Shown piece by piece: positions 15,971-24,115 of a DNA stretch of 39,060 nt; position 1 is the stretch's first letter; every line of letters starts with the position of its first letter. Both the position numbers and the translations under genes were made by a program. The notes under the pieces were generated by a model, which was not told the origin of the DNA, did no database searches, and worked only from the letters and a program-made list of their open reading frames with translations. The stretch comes from CAYZED01 sp964477445 (GTDB taxonomy: Bacteria > Bacillota > Clostridia > Lutisporales > Lutisporaceae), in NCBI GenBank assembly GCA_964477445.1, contig CAYZED010000023.1:1-39060 (forward strand), read 5' to 3'.

Positions 15971-17341
15971 ATGGAACTTATCAAAAAGAATTTTTTTAGT
16001 AAACCTGAAGACGATCATTTTTATTCAAAACTAATAAGTATAGCACTACCTCAGTTTATTCAGTTATTTATAGGAGCTATGCTAAGTTTTACAGATTCTA
16101 TTATTGTTGGTGGTTTGGGAACATCCGAAATCGCAGCAGTAGGATTAAGTGGTCAGGTTTATTTTATCGCGGAACTTTGCATTTTTGGAGTGACCAGTGG
16201 TTCTGCAATATTCTCTGCTCAAATGTGGGGAAAAGGTGAAAAAGAGGGCATAAGAAAAGTATTGTTGCTTTGTATAATCGTCGGTCTTTCAGTTGGTTTA
16301 GGAATTGCATTGATTTCGATTTTGTTTCCAACTGCTATTTTGCAGCTTTTTACTAGAGACAACGTTGTAATTGAAATGGGTGCGAAATACCTTTCGATAG
16401 TTTGTTTTTCAGCAGTTTTTTATTCAGTCTCTTCTTCATATGCTTCAATATTAAGAAGTATTGGCAAGGTGAGATTGCCTGTTTTTGTATCATCATCCAT
16501 TTTAGGAATAAATACATTGCTTGGCTTCGGATTGGTATATGGAAAATTTGGAATGCCGCACATGGGCGTATATGGAGCTGCATGGGGATTTCTGATCTCT
16601 AGAATACTTGAAATGATTATAATGATTGTTGCAGTCTATTTTAAATACCCTGAGCTAAGGCTTCGTTTTTCAGATTATTTTGCTCTTAAATTAAATTTTG
16701 TGAGAGAATTTTTTGCTGTTTCCATTCCCGTTGTAGTCAATGAAGTAGCATGGAGTATCGGAGTAAGCTTCTATATTGCGGCATATGCTTATATTGGGAC
16801 AGAATCTATCGCTGCGAGAACAATTGTTAATAATCTTGATAAATTTAGCTGGGTTTTCTTTTCTAGCGTAGGTAACACCTGTGCAGTGATGATGGGGCAC
16901 GCTATAGGCGCTAGAGATATGAACAGAGTTAAACATTATATGAGAAGATTTGTCGGAATTTTTACCATTATGACATTTTTAATAGGGATTTCTTATATAT
17001 TTTCAATTCCAACTGTCACAAAATTATTTAATGTAACAGCAGAAACAAGACAACTTTCAATTTACTTGACATATGCTACAGCAGCTTTAATGATTTTTAA
17101 AAGCATGAATTACCTATTATTAATCGGTTTTGTTAGGAGTGGTGGTGACACGAAAGTTGGAATGTATATTGACATAGTTACTGTATGGTTAATTGGGGTG
17201 CCGATTTCATATATATCAAGTCATTTTCTGGGTTTGCCTGTTTATTGGATATATGTTCTAATAACTTTGGAAGAAGTAATAAAATTTCTAATATTAGTAC
17301 CGCGAATAATATCAGGAAAATGGATAAAAAATGTGGTATAA
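15971..17341 (+). CDS. MATE family multidrug/cation antiporter
   Basis: A 456-residue integral membrane protein with about twelve hydrophobic helices. The N-terminus reads SIALPQFIQLFIGAMLSFTD followed by SIIVGGLGTSEIAAVGLSGQ, typical of MatE domains. These antiporters export organic cations or drugs using Na+ or H+. The start ATG 15971 follows AAAGGAG with a 7-nt gap. The substrate cannot be read from the sequence. The Ktr potassium genes follow on the same strand after 42 bp and may be co-transcribed. Confidence 0.93.
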   Translation: MELIKKNFFSKPEDDHFYSKLISIALPQFIQLFIGAMLSFTDSIIVGGLGTSEIAAVGLSGQVYFIAELCIFGVTSGSAIFSAQMWGKGEKEGIRKVLLLCIIVGLSVGLGIALISILFPTAILQLFTRDNVVIEMGAKYLSIVCFSAVFYSVSSSYASILRSIGKVRLPVFVSSSILGINTLLGFGLVYGKFGMPHMGVYGAAWGFLISRILEMIIMIVAVYFKYPELRLRFSDYFALKLNFVREFFAVSIPVVVNEVAWSIGVSFYIAAYAYIGTESIAARTIVNNLDKFSWVFFSSVGNTCAVMMGHAIGARDMNRVKHYMRRFVGIFTIMTFLIGISYIFSIPTVTKLFNVTAETRQLSIYLTYATAALMIFKSMNYLLLIGFVRSGGDTKVGMYIDIVTVWLIGVPISYISSHFLGLPVYWIYVLITLEEVIKFLILVPRIISGKWIKNVV

Positions 17342-17383
17342 TTCTTTTTGCGCAGAAAAAGTTTTTTAGGGGTGACAAGAGAA

Positions 17384-18763
17384 ATGAATTCAGAATTCAG
17401 AGAAAATTTGAGATTGCTAGCAAATAGAATATCGCCTACTTCTATCATTGTTTTTGGATTTATGATATTTATTTTGATTGGTGGATTAATACTGGCATTG
17501 CCGTTTTCTACTGTTGCAGGAAAATCCGTGGGATTTACAAACGCACTATTTACTGCTACATCAGCCGTATGTGTGACGGGGCTGAATGTTGTTGACACAA
17601 ATACTACTTATAATGTATTTGGGAAAATAATTATTATGCTCTTAATTCAAGTTGGTGGATTAGGAATAATGTCACTGTACACAATATTCGCTATGCTTAC
17701 CGGAAAGCATATGGGGCTAAGAGAACGGCTTACTATTCAAGAATCAATAAGCAATTTTAATTTAAAAGGTGTTTTTAATACCTTTAGATACATTATGATG
17801 ATTACTTTTATAATTGAAGGTATAGGAGCGCTTTTATTTGCAACACAACTTATCCCTAAATATGGTCTCGTTGTTGGAGCCGGAAAAAGCATTTTCCAAG
17901 CAATTTCAGCGTTTTGTAATGCTGGATTTGACCTTTTTGGAAGTACAAATGCAAAGTTTGTGAGCTTAACTGGAATGAATAATAACTATGTAATGCTTCT
18001 TACGACTGCATTTTTGATAATTATTGGTGGCCTTGGATTTATCGTTTGGAATGATGTTTTTTTTAACAAAAGATTTTCAACATTAACACTTCATACAAAA
18101 TTAGTCTTACTAATGACGGGGTTTCTACTTATTGCAGGAACCGTAAGTTTTCATTATTTAGAAAGCAATAACATGCTCACTTTTGGGAGAATGGATAACG
18201 TTACAAACTGGGTAAATGCTTTTTTTCAATCGGTAACTTGCAGGACTGCTGGATTTAACTCAGTTCCCATTGATAAAATGTATGACACCTCTAATTTTAT
18301 TTCTATCATATTGATGTTTATTGGTGCAGCACCAGGATCTACGGGAGGTGGAGTTAAGGTAACAACGGTTAGCGTAATTTTATTGGCAGTGTTTTCTTTT
18401 ACAAAAGGTGAAGAAGATCTACAGATATTTAAGAATAGAATTCCACAAAGTGTAGTAATCAAGTCAATATCCATAATTGTTCTGAGTTTTATGGTGGTTT
18501 CTGTTTCTACGATTGTTTTATTAATAAATAATCAGGGTGTTAGATTCCTACAAGCTATATATGAATCTACATCAGCTTTTGGTACAGTGGGACTTACTAT
18601 GGGAATAACACCAGCATTACATACAATTTCTAAGTATGCGATTATTATAACAATGTTTTTAGGACGTGTTGGGCCTCTGACTGCTATGGTAGTCTTTGTT
18701 TCACTTCAAAAAAATAAAAAATCGAAATGGAGATACATGGAAGGCAAAATTGTGGTTGGATAA
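17384..18763 (+). CDS. ktrB: KtrB/TrkH-type potassium uptake protein
   Basis: A 459-residue membrane protein with the four P-loop repeats of the TrkH/KtrB family: SAVCVTGLNVVDT, SAFCNAGFDLFG, SVTCRTAGFNSVP and SAFGTVGLTMGIT. Each contributes one filter glycine to the K+ (or Na+) path. The third repeat is followed by APGSTGGGVKVTT. The frame is open from TTG 17348, but ATG 17384 with AGGGGTGA eight bases upstream is the better start. KtrA follows after 72 bp, so this is a Ktr system. Confidence 0.94.
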   Translation: MNSEFRENLRLLANRISPTSIIVFGFMIFILIGGLILALPFSTVAGKSVGFTNALFTATSAVCVTGLNVVDTNTTYNVFGKIIIMLLIQVGGLGIMSLYTIFAMLTGKHMGLRERLTIQESISNFNLKGVFNTFRYIMMITFIIEGIGALLFATQLIPKYGLVVGAGKSIFQAISAFCNAGFDLFGSTNAKFVSLTGMNNNYVMLLTTAFLIIIGGLGFIVWNDVFFNKRFSTLTLHTKLVLLMTGFLLIAGTVSFHYLESNNMLTFGRMDNVTNWVNAFFQSVTCRTAGFNSVPIDKMYDTSNFISIILMFIGAAPGSTGGGVKVTTVSVILLAVFSFTKGEEDLQIFKNRIPQSVVIKSISIIVLSFMVVSVSTIVLLINNQGVRFLQAIYESTSAFGTVGLTMGITPALHTISKYAIIITMFLGRVGPLTAMVVFVSLQKNKKSKWRYMEGKIVVG

Positions 18764-18835
18764 AAATTTAATTCGATGATAAATTAATTTGAAGACAAAT
18801 AATTTTATTGGATATTTAATCTGGAGGAAATAAGA

Positions 18836-19489
18836 ATGAAATCATTTTTAGTAATAGGCTTGGGTAGATTTGGGAAGAGTTGTGCAAAGGCGCTATTTGA
18901 GATGGGATACGAAGTTATGGGTGTAGATAGAGACGAGATTCTGCTACAAGAATTCTCTAATTATTTAACATATGGCGTCGCTGTGGAAACTATTAGCGAA
19001 GAGTTTTTAAAGAGTATTGATATAAAAAGATTTGATGCGGTTATTGTTGCTATAGGATCAAATATGGAAGTAAATATAATGACGACACTTTTAGCTAAAG
19101 AATTGAAAGCAAAATATCTTCTTACTAAAGCGCAAGATGAATTTCAAACAAAACTTCTATATAGGATTGGAGCTGATAAAGTTGTTTGTCCAGAAAAAGA
19201 TATGGGAGCAAAAGCAGCGAGAAGTGTGGCCTTTGAAAATTTCTCAGATATGTTAGATATATCTGAAGATTTTAGTGTCATGAAAATTCAGGCACCTGAA
19301 TCATGGGTCGGAAAAAATCTTGATGACTTGGATTTGTTTAATAGACATGGAATTAACATACTGGCAATTAAGCATATAAATGAAGAGAACGTTGAAATGC
19401 CTATTCCAGAGAGTTTAATTCTAAGAAATGATATTTTGGCCGTAATGGGGAGCAATTCGGATTTAAGAAGAATATATAACGCAAAATAG
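18836..19489 (+). CDS. ktrA: KtrA/TrkA regulatory subunit (RCK domains)
   Basis: A 217-residue cytoplasmic protein. The Rossmann fold (RCK_N, about 1-120) begins FLVIGLGRFGKSCAKAL with the GxGxxG nucleotide motif and the acidic residue in GVDRDE. RCK_C follows (about 135-217). In this family ATP/ADP or NAD(H), and in some members c-di-AMP, gate the membrane partner. It forms a ring under KtrB, whose gene is directly upstream. Confidence 0.95.
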   Translation: MKSFLVIGLGRFGKSCAKALFEMGYEVMGVDRDEILLQEFSNYLTYGVAVETISEEFLKSIDIKRFDAVIVAIGSNMEVNIMTTLLAKELKAKYLLTKAQDEFQTKLLYRIGADKVVCPEKDMGAKAARSVAFENFSDMLDISEDFSVMKIQAPESWVGKNLDDLDLFNRHGINILAIKHINEENVEMPIPESLILRNDILAVMGSNSDLRRIYNAK

Positions 19490-19588
19490 TTTTTACTAGT
19501 AGCACTATTAATAGCATTACTAATAATAGTATTTTCTAAAATTGCGCATAAAATATATTATATTTATAAACAAAAAAGGAGACTGTAT

Positions 19589-20092
19589 ATGAGTTTGTTA
19601 AAGACATGGAGAGATGCGGCATACGAGAATGAGAATGAGGCAGAAATTAAAGAGCTTTGGAGAAAATACTTCGAAATAGAAAAAGGATATTATTCAAAAG
19701 TTCTTTCTAATACTGAAGACATTCCTACAGGAAATATAAATGATATTTCTGAAAAATATGGAGTTGGCGAAGTTTTCTACATGACAGGAATCATCGATGG
19801 TATGAATGAAAGCTTAAAGACGAATGTTGATATGGAAGAGCTTACGGAAGAGACTGAACTTAAGTTGGAACTAGATCTAGAAAAATTATTTATGAATATG
19901 GTAGCGGCTAAAGCTGACTGGCTGTATGAACTTCCAGAATGGGATGGAATTTTTTCTCTAGAAAAACGAAAAGAACTCTTTAAAACTCAAAAATTATCTG
20001 GTACGATAGTAAAAGACAAGGAACCTGGAAGGAACGAACCTTGTCCTTGCGGAAGCGGCAAAAAGTATAAAAAATGCTGTGGCAAGAACTAA
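19589..20092 (+). CDS. SEC-C motif protein of unknown function
   Basis: A 167-residue, charged, soluble protein. The only recognised part is the C-terminal zinc-binding SEC-C motif, NEPCPCGSGKKYKKCCG, as at the end of SecA. The rest is helical and acidic and I do not recognise it. SEC-C tails often contact SecB or ribosomes in other proteins, but nothing here shows which. It lies 99 bp after ktrA and 81 bp before the rubrerythrin gene, in the same direction. Confidence 0.85.
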   Translation: MSLLKTWRDAAYENENEAEIKELWRKYFEIEKGYYSKVLSNTEDIPTGNINDISEKYGVGEVFYMTGIIDGMNESLKTNVDMEELTEETELKLELDLEKLFMNMVAAKADWLYELPEWDGIFSLEKRKELFKTQKLSGTIVKDKEPGRNEPCPCGSGKKYKKCCGKN

Positions 20093-20173
20093 TAAATGAA
20101 AAGAATTCGACGAAAAAATCGACTCGAAATCTAAGACCAGTAACTAAAAACATTTAAACGGAGGAAACGAAAA

Positions 20174-20722
20174 ATGAAGAAATTTGTATGTTCAATTTGT
20201 GGTTATGTATTTGAAGGAAGCGAAGCACCTAACAATTGTCCTCAATGTAATGCACCTAAAGAAAAGTTTTCGGAAAGAAATGAAGAAACATTGGCTTGGG
20301 CTGACGAGCACAGAATCGGCGTAGCCAAAGATGTTGATGCAGATATTGTTGAAGGTCTAAGAATGAATTTCATGGGAGAGTGCACAGAGGTTGGTATGTA
20401 CTTGGCAATGTCAAGACAGGCGGATAGAGAAGGATTCCCAGAAATCGCTGAAGCTTATAAGAGAATAGCATTCGAAGAAGCAGATCATGCTTCTAGATTT
20501 GCTGAAATGCTTGGAGAAGTAGTAGTTGCTGATACAAGAAAAAATCTCGAAATGAGAGTACAGGCTGAGTTTGGCGCTTGCCAAGGAAAACTTGGAATAG
20601 CTAAGAAAGCAAAAGAACTTGGATACGATGCGATTCATGATACAGTACATGAAATGTGCAAAGACGAAGCAAGACATGGAGCAGCTTTTAAAGGGTTGCT
20701 AGATAGACATTTCGGGAAGTAG
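20174..20722 (+). CDS. Reverse rubrerythrin (NADH peroxidase type)
   Basis: A 182-residue protein with the rubredoxin domain first (C6/C9 and C22/C25) and the diiron ferritin-like domain second. The iron ligands lie in GECTEVGMY, FEEADHASRF, QAEFGACQ and KDEARHGAAF. This inverted order defines reverse rubrerythrins, which reduce H2O2 and O2 in Clostridia. It fits an obligate anaerobe. The start follows CGGAGGAAAC, and a strong terminator at 20751 makes it the last gene of its unit. Confidence 0.95.
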   Translation: MKKFVCSICGYVFEGSEAPNNCPQCNAPKEKFSERNEETLAWADEHRIGVAKDVDADIVEGLRMNFMGECTEVGMYLAMSRQADREGFPEIAEAYKRIAFEEADHASRFAEMLGEVVVADTRKNLEMRVQAEFGACQGKLGIAKKAKELGYDAIHDTVHEMCKDEARHGAAFKGLLDRHFGK

Positions 20723-20750
20723 TATAACAACGATATAAACAACTCATACG

Positions 20751-20795
20751 ACCTCTATAATTCTTGTTAAATCAAGGGTTATAGAGGTTTTCTTT
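20751..20795 (+). terminator. Intrinsic terminator after rubrerythrin
   Basis: ACCTCTATAA (20751-20760) pairs perfectly with TTATAGAGGT (20779-20788) and is followed by TTTCTTTTTAT. Confidence 0.9.
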
Positions 20796-20800
20796 TTATC

Positions 20801-21019
20801 AATTTTATTTACGCAGTACACGGATTGAGTCAGGAAGGTATATATCATAGGGAAGTTTCCCACGAGCTTAAATCTAACAAATAAAGCAGTCACAGAGAGT
20901 TCAGTGTGTTTAGAAGTTTTTCACGCATGTCAGCTATTTCAACACATCGTAAATCAGTCGAAATTCGGTTTTGTTCAATAACAACGTTATTCGCAAACAG
21001 AGCCTTGTTTTTTAAACAT
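20801..21019. other. Intergenic stretch with an unidentified minus-strand scrap
   Basis: No intact gene. On the minus strand a frame from about 21003 to 20903 reads QNRISTDLRCVEIADMREKL and ends in a TGA after NTLNSL. It has no start and is not recognised, so it is at most the end of a lost gene. The base composition begins to change here towards the GC-rich block. Confidence 0.3.
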
Positions 21020-21359
21020 CAGTGATGCTTATGGCATCGGTCGGAGGAACAACCAGAACTTCGTACATATACCCGCAGTCGATGTTCCTGGACAGGTTGG
21101 AAGTCAAGTGCGAGGTTTCCGGCATCTGGTTCGTCCGCTAGGAGGAGAGCTACACCTCGAAGGCGGACTTCTTCGCTAACGACTTCATTCCGACCTACGG
21201 TCGGGATGGCGGAGCTGGGCAAAGGTTCTACGGTCGCCGTATCACCATGGGCAGTACCGCTCCGCCACAGGTCGGGTCATCAACGCCGACCTGAACGGCG
21301 CGCTCAACATCCTGCGAAAAAGTAAGCGGCTATTATTGCAGAAAAATAGTGTTGCTTAG
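21020..21359 (+). pseudogene. tnpB: TnpB remnant (IS200/IS605 family), C-terminal third
   Basis: Three frames must be joined to read a TnpB C-terminus: RRNNQNFVHIP, then SMFLDRLEVKCEVSGIWFVR, then EESYTSKADFFANDFIPTYG, then QYRSATGRVINADLNGALNI. The damage is a frameshift near 21078, an in-frame TAG at 21139-21141 and a second frameshift near 21247. The last RuvC aspartate (in NADLNGALN) survives, but the N-terminal two thirds is missing. TnpB is the RNA-guided nuclease ancestral to Cas12. The DNA is much more GC-rich than the host genes, so it came from elsewhere. Confidence 0.88.
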
Positions 21360-21373
21360 CGCTTAAATTACAT

Positions 21374-22390
21374 TCACGGGGTTTGAAGGTTATTTATCTC
21401 CTGTTCCATACACCCCAAACATTTAATGATGGCATCGAAGCTGGGGATGTCACCATACATCATAGCGGTTGTAAGGCGGTAGTCTCGTTGGAGTTCTGCG
21501 ATGTGGTCTGGATGCGGAAGCAGTTTCATGCTTCCAGGTTTAGCGGAGGCGTATATGTGAGCAGGGCACTGGTAAAACCGATTCTTGAAGTCCACCACTC
21601 TGGTAAGTAGACCGATGTCTGCAAAGGCGTCCGCTTTGACGGTGGTCTTATCCATCATGTAGATGTCATAGTAGTGGCGTGCGTAACGAGGTGGGAGTGG
21701 TTTATGTGACTCCAATGCCACCTTGTGCAGGATGGTGACCTTTTCCCAGAACGTTCTCTTCGGGTCTGCGGTGAGGACGGTGACGGAAGGGTGGGTCATG
21801 GAGCCACCTAACATTTCACTGACAAAAGGGGTCACCGTGATGGGGCGTGATGGTGTCCATGCGGCATTTGCACCCATCTCCAACTTGATGACATCCAGGA
21901 TGGCGCTCTCCCCGGCAGCACTCGTCGCCTTCGGGTACAGGAAGTTGATTGTCTGTGGGTCTTTTGCATCCACAAAGAGTTCAAAACCTCCCCATGGTAA
22001 CAGAGCTTTAAAGTCCGCATTCAGACGGTCAAGGAACTCACCGCCCAGGAAGGCAGCTCCTCGCTCATTCATCAGATTTACATGCTCAAGGTCTTTGGAG
22101 CGTGACCTTGGTTGCCATACCTCCGCATCCGTGTACCCAAGTAATCGCCAGTCCAGAATCACATCTATATCTTCCGAAAACCGGCTTATGATGTTAAAGC
22201 CCTTGCTGAGTGATGTCCCGCCCTTGAAAGCCAGATTGGTTTTCCAAGGGCTTTCCTGAAAGAGGTAAAGCAGGGTCCAGCAGACCCAAAAGTCCTTCTC
22301 AACGATGTCAAATGCTTTCCCAGTTCCAGCTGCAACCCCGGAAAACAAGGCTTCCAAGTCAATCTTTCTGTTCGCCCCAACCTTAAACAT
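21374..22390 (-). CDS. AbiEii-type nucleotidyltransferase toxin
   Basis: A 338-residue protein of the AbiEii/AbiGii family. The DNA-polymerase-beta-like core shows AFKGGTSLSKGF followed by RFSEDIDVIL, the GS-like loop and DxD metal site (about residues 60-85). Related toxins add nucleotides to tRNA 3' ends and stop translation, often as phage abortive infection. Its ATG at 22390 shares one base with the stop codon of the upstream antitoxin gene (TAATG). The GC-rich composition differs from the core genes. The last codons run close to the possible end of the TnpB relic. Confidence 0.9.
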   Translation of the reverse strand: MFKVGANRKIDLEALFSGVAAGTGKAFDIVEKDFWVCWTLLYLFQESPWKTNLAFKGGTSLSKGFNIISRFSEDIDVILDWRLLGYTDAEVWQPRSRSKDLEHVNLMNERGAAFLGGEFLDRLNADFKALLPWGGFELFVDAKDPQTINFLYPKATSAAGESAILDVIKLEMGANAAWTPSRPITVTPFVSEMLGGSMTHPSVTVLTADPKRTFWEKVTILHKVALESHKPLPPRYARHYYDIYMMDKTTVKADAFADIGLLTRVVDFKNRFYQCPAHIYASAKPGSMKLLPHPDHIAELQRDYRLTTAMMYGDIPSFDAIIKCLGCMEQEINNLQTP

Positions 22391-23016
22391 TACTCATCCC
22401 CCTTGTCCTGCACTACCTGCGCCATTATACCCCTAATCCATCGTGTTACCTTCTTCGTCTCCGACAGTAACTTCTGCTTTTCCTCAGGTGTATAAATTGC
22501 TTGTAGTCGAGTTACAATGGAGTCATCAACATTTTGCTCACCAAGATTTTTCAAGGCTTCTACAACCAATGCGGTCTTTGCTGACAGGTCCACGATATTC
22601 TTTGGCTGCACATGCCTGAACTCAAACTTTTGCTTTCCAACTTCATACTTCTTGCTGGGACCATTGGTTATAAAGACTGTATGGGCTGGAACTTGAGTAG
22701 AGAGACCAAGCATGTTCAAACCTTTCTCACCCTCAGGGATGATGGTCCAGTTATTATTTCTGGCAATCGCCTCTGCAACGGCTTCTGTCTTTGGGGGTAC
22801 ATCCTGTCTAAGGATGCTGCTGAAAGCAGGACGGTAGTAGACCCCCGGTAATGCTCGACGAATGATTCCTTCTTCACATAGTTTCTGCAAAGCTTTTTTT
22901 ACTGCCTCATAATCCCCATAGTCCACAAAATCAGACAGTACAAACACCTTACCTGCACCAGCATACATGATGTCCTTTCTGATATGCTGCCAAGTATTCA
23001 ACTTTACTTCGTCCAC
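22390..23016 (-). CDS. AbiEi-like antitoxin / transcriptional regulator (DUF6088 type)
   Basis: About 208 residues. An N-terminal winged helix (about 1-65) includes VFVLSDFVDYGDYEAVKKAL and EEGIIRRALPGVYYRP. A C-terminal AbiEi-like domain follows (for example FEFRHVQPKNIVDLSAKTA). Such proteins neutralise AbiEii and repress their own operon. The frame is open to ATG 23034, but GTG 23016 sits nine bases after AAAGGA and is the likelier start. Two palindromes at 23046 and 23143 lie immediately upstream and are the expected operators. Confidence 0.85.
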   Translation of the reverse strand: MDEVKLNTWQHIRKDIMYAGAGKVFVLSDFVDYGDYEAVKKALQKLCEEGIIRRALPGVYYRPAFSSILRQDVPPKTEAVAEAIARNNNWTIIPEGEKGLNMLGLSTQVPAHTVFITNGPSKKYEVGKQKFEFRHVQPKNIVDLSAKTALVVEALKNLGEQNVDDSIVTRLQAIYTPEEKQKLLSETKKVTRWIRGIMAQVVQDKGDE

Positions 23017-23045
23017 ACCGACACATCCTTTCATTTCCCATTTTA

Positions 23046-23073
23046 CTCCCCGATTCTTATACTTTTCGGGGAG
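23046..23073. promoter_or_regulatory. Operator-like palindrome 1 of the AbiE locus
   Basis: CTCCCCGA (23046-23053) and TCGGGGAG (23066-23073) are perfect inverted arms around a 12-bp AT centre. On the minus strand the centre contains TATAAG, a possible -10, 30 bp before the antitoxin start. It matches palindrome 2 at 24 of 28 positions. Confidence 0.75.
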
Positions 23074-23142
23074 CTATATACCTTATTCTACCACCAAACT
23101 GCATGGGTTTCAATCAGTCTCTTAACGCAATTTACCAAATTA

Positions 23143-23170
23143 ATCCCCAATTATTATATTTTTCGGGGAG
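23143..23170. promoter_or_regulatory. Operator-like palindrome 2 with embedded -10 box
   Basis: A second 28-bp copy exactly 97 bp from the first, with arms TCCCCAA and TTTCGGGGA. Read on the minus strand its centre contains a perfect TATAAT, so a bound repressor would cover the promoter. No convincing -35 is seen. AbiEi proteins are known to bind paired inverted repeats in their promoters. From here to about 23340 I see no gene. Confidence 0.7.
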
Positions 23171-23352
23171 TAATTCACCATATGCTACTAAATAGCCCCA
23201 AACACCACACTTTTCTATCCAACTGCATCAAAGATAAGCTCACTGTGCAGCTGAATACAGTGATGCTTATTTTCAAAATACATTTATCTCAAAGTAAATC
23301 TAGAAAGTGAATTTATTGGAGATTCGGCTAAGAATTTATCATTTTGCGCCTG

Positions 23353-23515
23353 TCAACGGAACTTGTTACCAATCAAGCCTGTGGGTCTTTGCTTTTCGTA
23401 TACTATCTTAATTTCGGTCACTCCCCTGAGTATCGGCTCCCACTTTTCTAAGCACCCAGTCAACTCTGCAACCTCGTAGAAATCCCTGTACCCCGCTGTT
23501 CGCATCGTAGGCAAA
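23353..23515 (-). pseudogene. C-terminal fragment of an unidentified protein
   Basis: A minus-strand frame whose end reads RTAGYRDFYEVAELTGCLEK and then WEPILRGVTEIKIVYEKQRP, closing with a stop at 23353. The open frame runs to 23622, but beyond about 23515 it is antisense to the nucleotidyltransferase remnant, so only this end looks genuine. Its composition matches the GC-rich block. I do not recognise the family. Confidence 0.4.
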
Positions 23516-23876
23516 AAGATCAATCGAAAATCTTGACAACATTTTAGCAATAAAGGATAAGATTCTTGAAACTGTCGATGCAGAAGCGGTCTATTTATTT
23601 GGTTCATACGCTTATGGTACACCCAGAGAGGGCAGTGATTATGATTTCTTTGTTGTGATTCCTGATAACTCTATTCGTCCGATAGAAGCAATGCAGAAAA
23701 TATATAGCACACTTTCAAAAAATAGAATGAAAATACCTGTCGATATTTTAGCATCTTATTCAAGTAAATTTCATGAAAGAAAAGCATTTAAGACATTAGA
23801 AAACAAAATCATGAGGGAAGGTGTTGCATTATATGAGCGAAAAGGATTTGATAATTCAATGGTTCAAGAAGGCTGA
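23511..23876 (+). pseudogene. MNT-type nucleotidyltransferase, 5' end lost
   Basis: The frame is open from just after a TAG (23508-23510) but contains no start codon before the catalytic core. It reads VYLFGSYAYGTPREGSDYDF, the GSxxxG...DxD signature of minimal nucleotidyltransferases (MNT), and continues to a normal C-terminus. MNT proteins are antitoxins that adenylylate HEPN toxins. The upstream boundary coincides with the edge of the GC-rich block, so insertion or deletion probably removed the start. The HEPN stub overlaps its 3' end. Confidence 0.8.
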
Positions 23877-23919
23877 GGAAATTTACACTTTTGTTTCTGA
23901 ATTAATTTTAATATTATAA
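23833..23919 (+). pseudogene. HEPN toxin remnant, N-terminal 28 codons
   Basis: ATG 23833 lies inside the end of the MNT gene in another frame and opens MSEKDLIIQWFKKAEEIYTF, a typical beginning of HEPN-domain proteins paired with MNT. After 28 codons the frame stops in AT-rich DNA at 23919 and no catalytic RxxxxH region is present. The partner toxin is therefore lost, which leaves a dead MNT-HEPN locus. Confidence 0.6.
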
Positions 23920-23922
23920 CTA

Positions 23923-23978
23923 CACTACTTATACAGATAGCATTGCCGATAGGTAGTGTTATTTTTTTATTTTGTTAA
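23923..23978 (+). terminator. Terminator-like hairpin
   Basis: CACTACTTAT (about 23924-23933) pairs with ATAGGTAGTG (about 23950-23959) with one G-U. It is followed by TTATTTTTTTATTTTG. It ends the old MNT-HEPN unit. Confidence 0.75.
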
Positions 23979-23996
23979 CTTTTTGTCAAACTAATC

Positions 23997-24005
23997 TGAT
24001 ATAAT
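23997..24005 (+). promoter_or_regulatory. Extended -10 promoter for the BspA-like gene
   Basis: TGATATAAT is an extended -10 box (TGn plus a perfect TATAAT at 24000-24005), 110 bp before the start codon. The -35 region is weak (TTGTTA at an overlong spacing). Confidence 0.5.
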
Positions 24006-24115
24006 TTCTATTGTGTGCTTTTATTTTGTTTATTTTTAAAATAATCGCACTTTCCAGAAAAAAGTATATCCATTAATACAAATTCAAGCAAATAAAAATC
24101 AGAGAGGGTAAAAAA

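Noticed and set aside
20900..21005. Spo0E-like phosphatase on the minus strand
   Set aside because: The segment with MREKLLNTLNSL is vaguely similar, but there is no start codon and no SQxLD motif, and a stop follows at once.
21723..22259. 178-codon plus-strand frame
   Set aside because: Antisense to the AbiEii gene, whose GC-rich codons keep several frames open; it has no motif or ribosome binding site.
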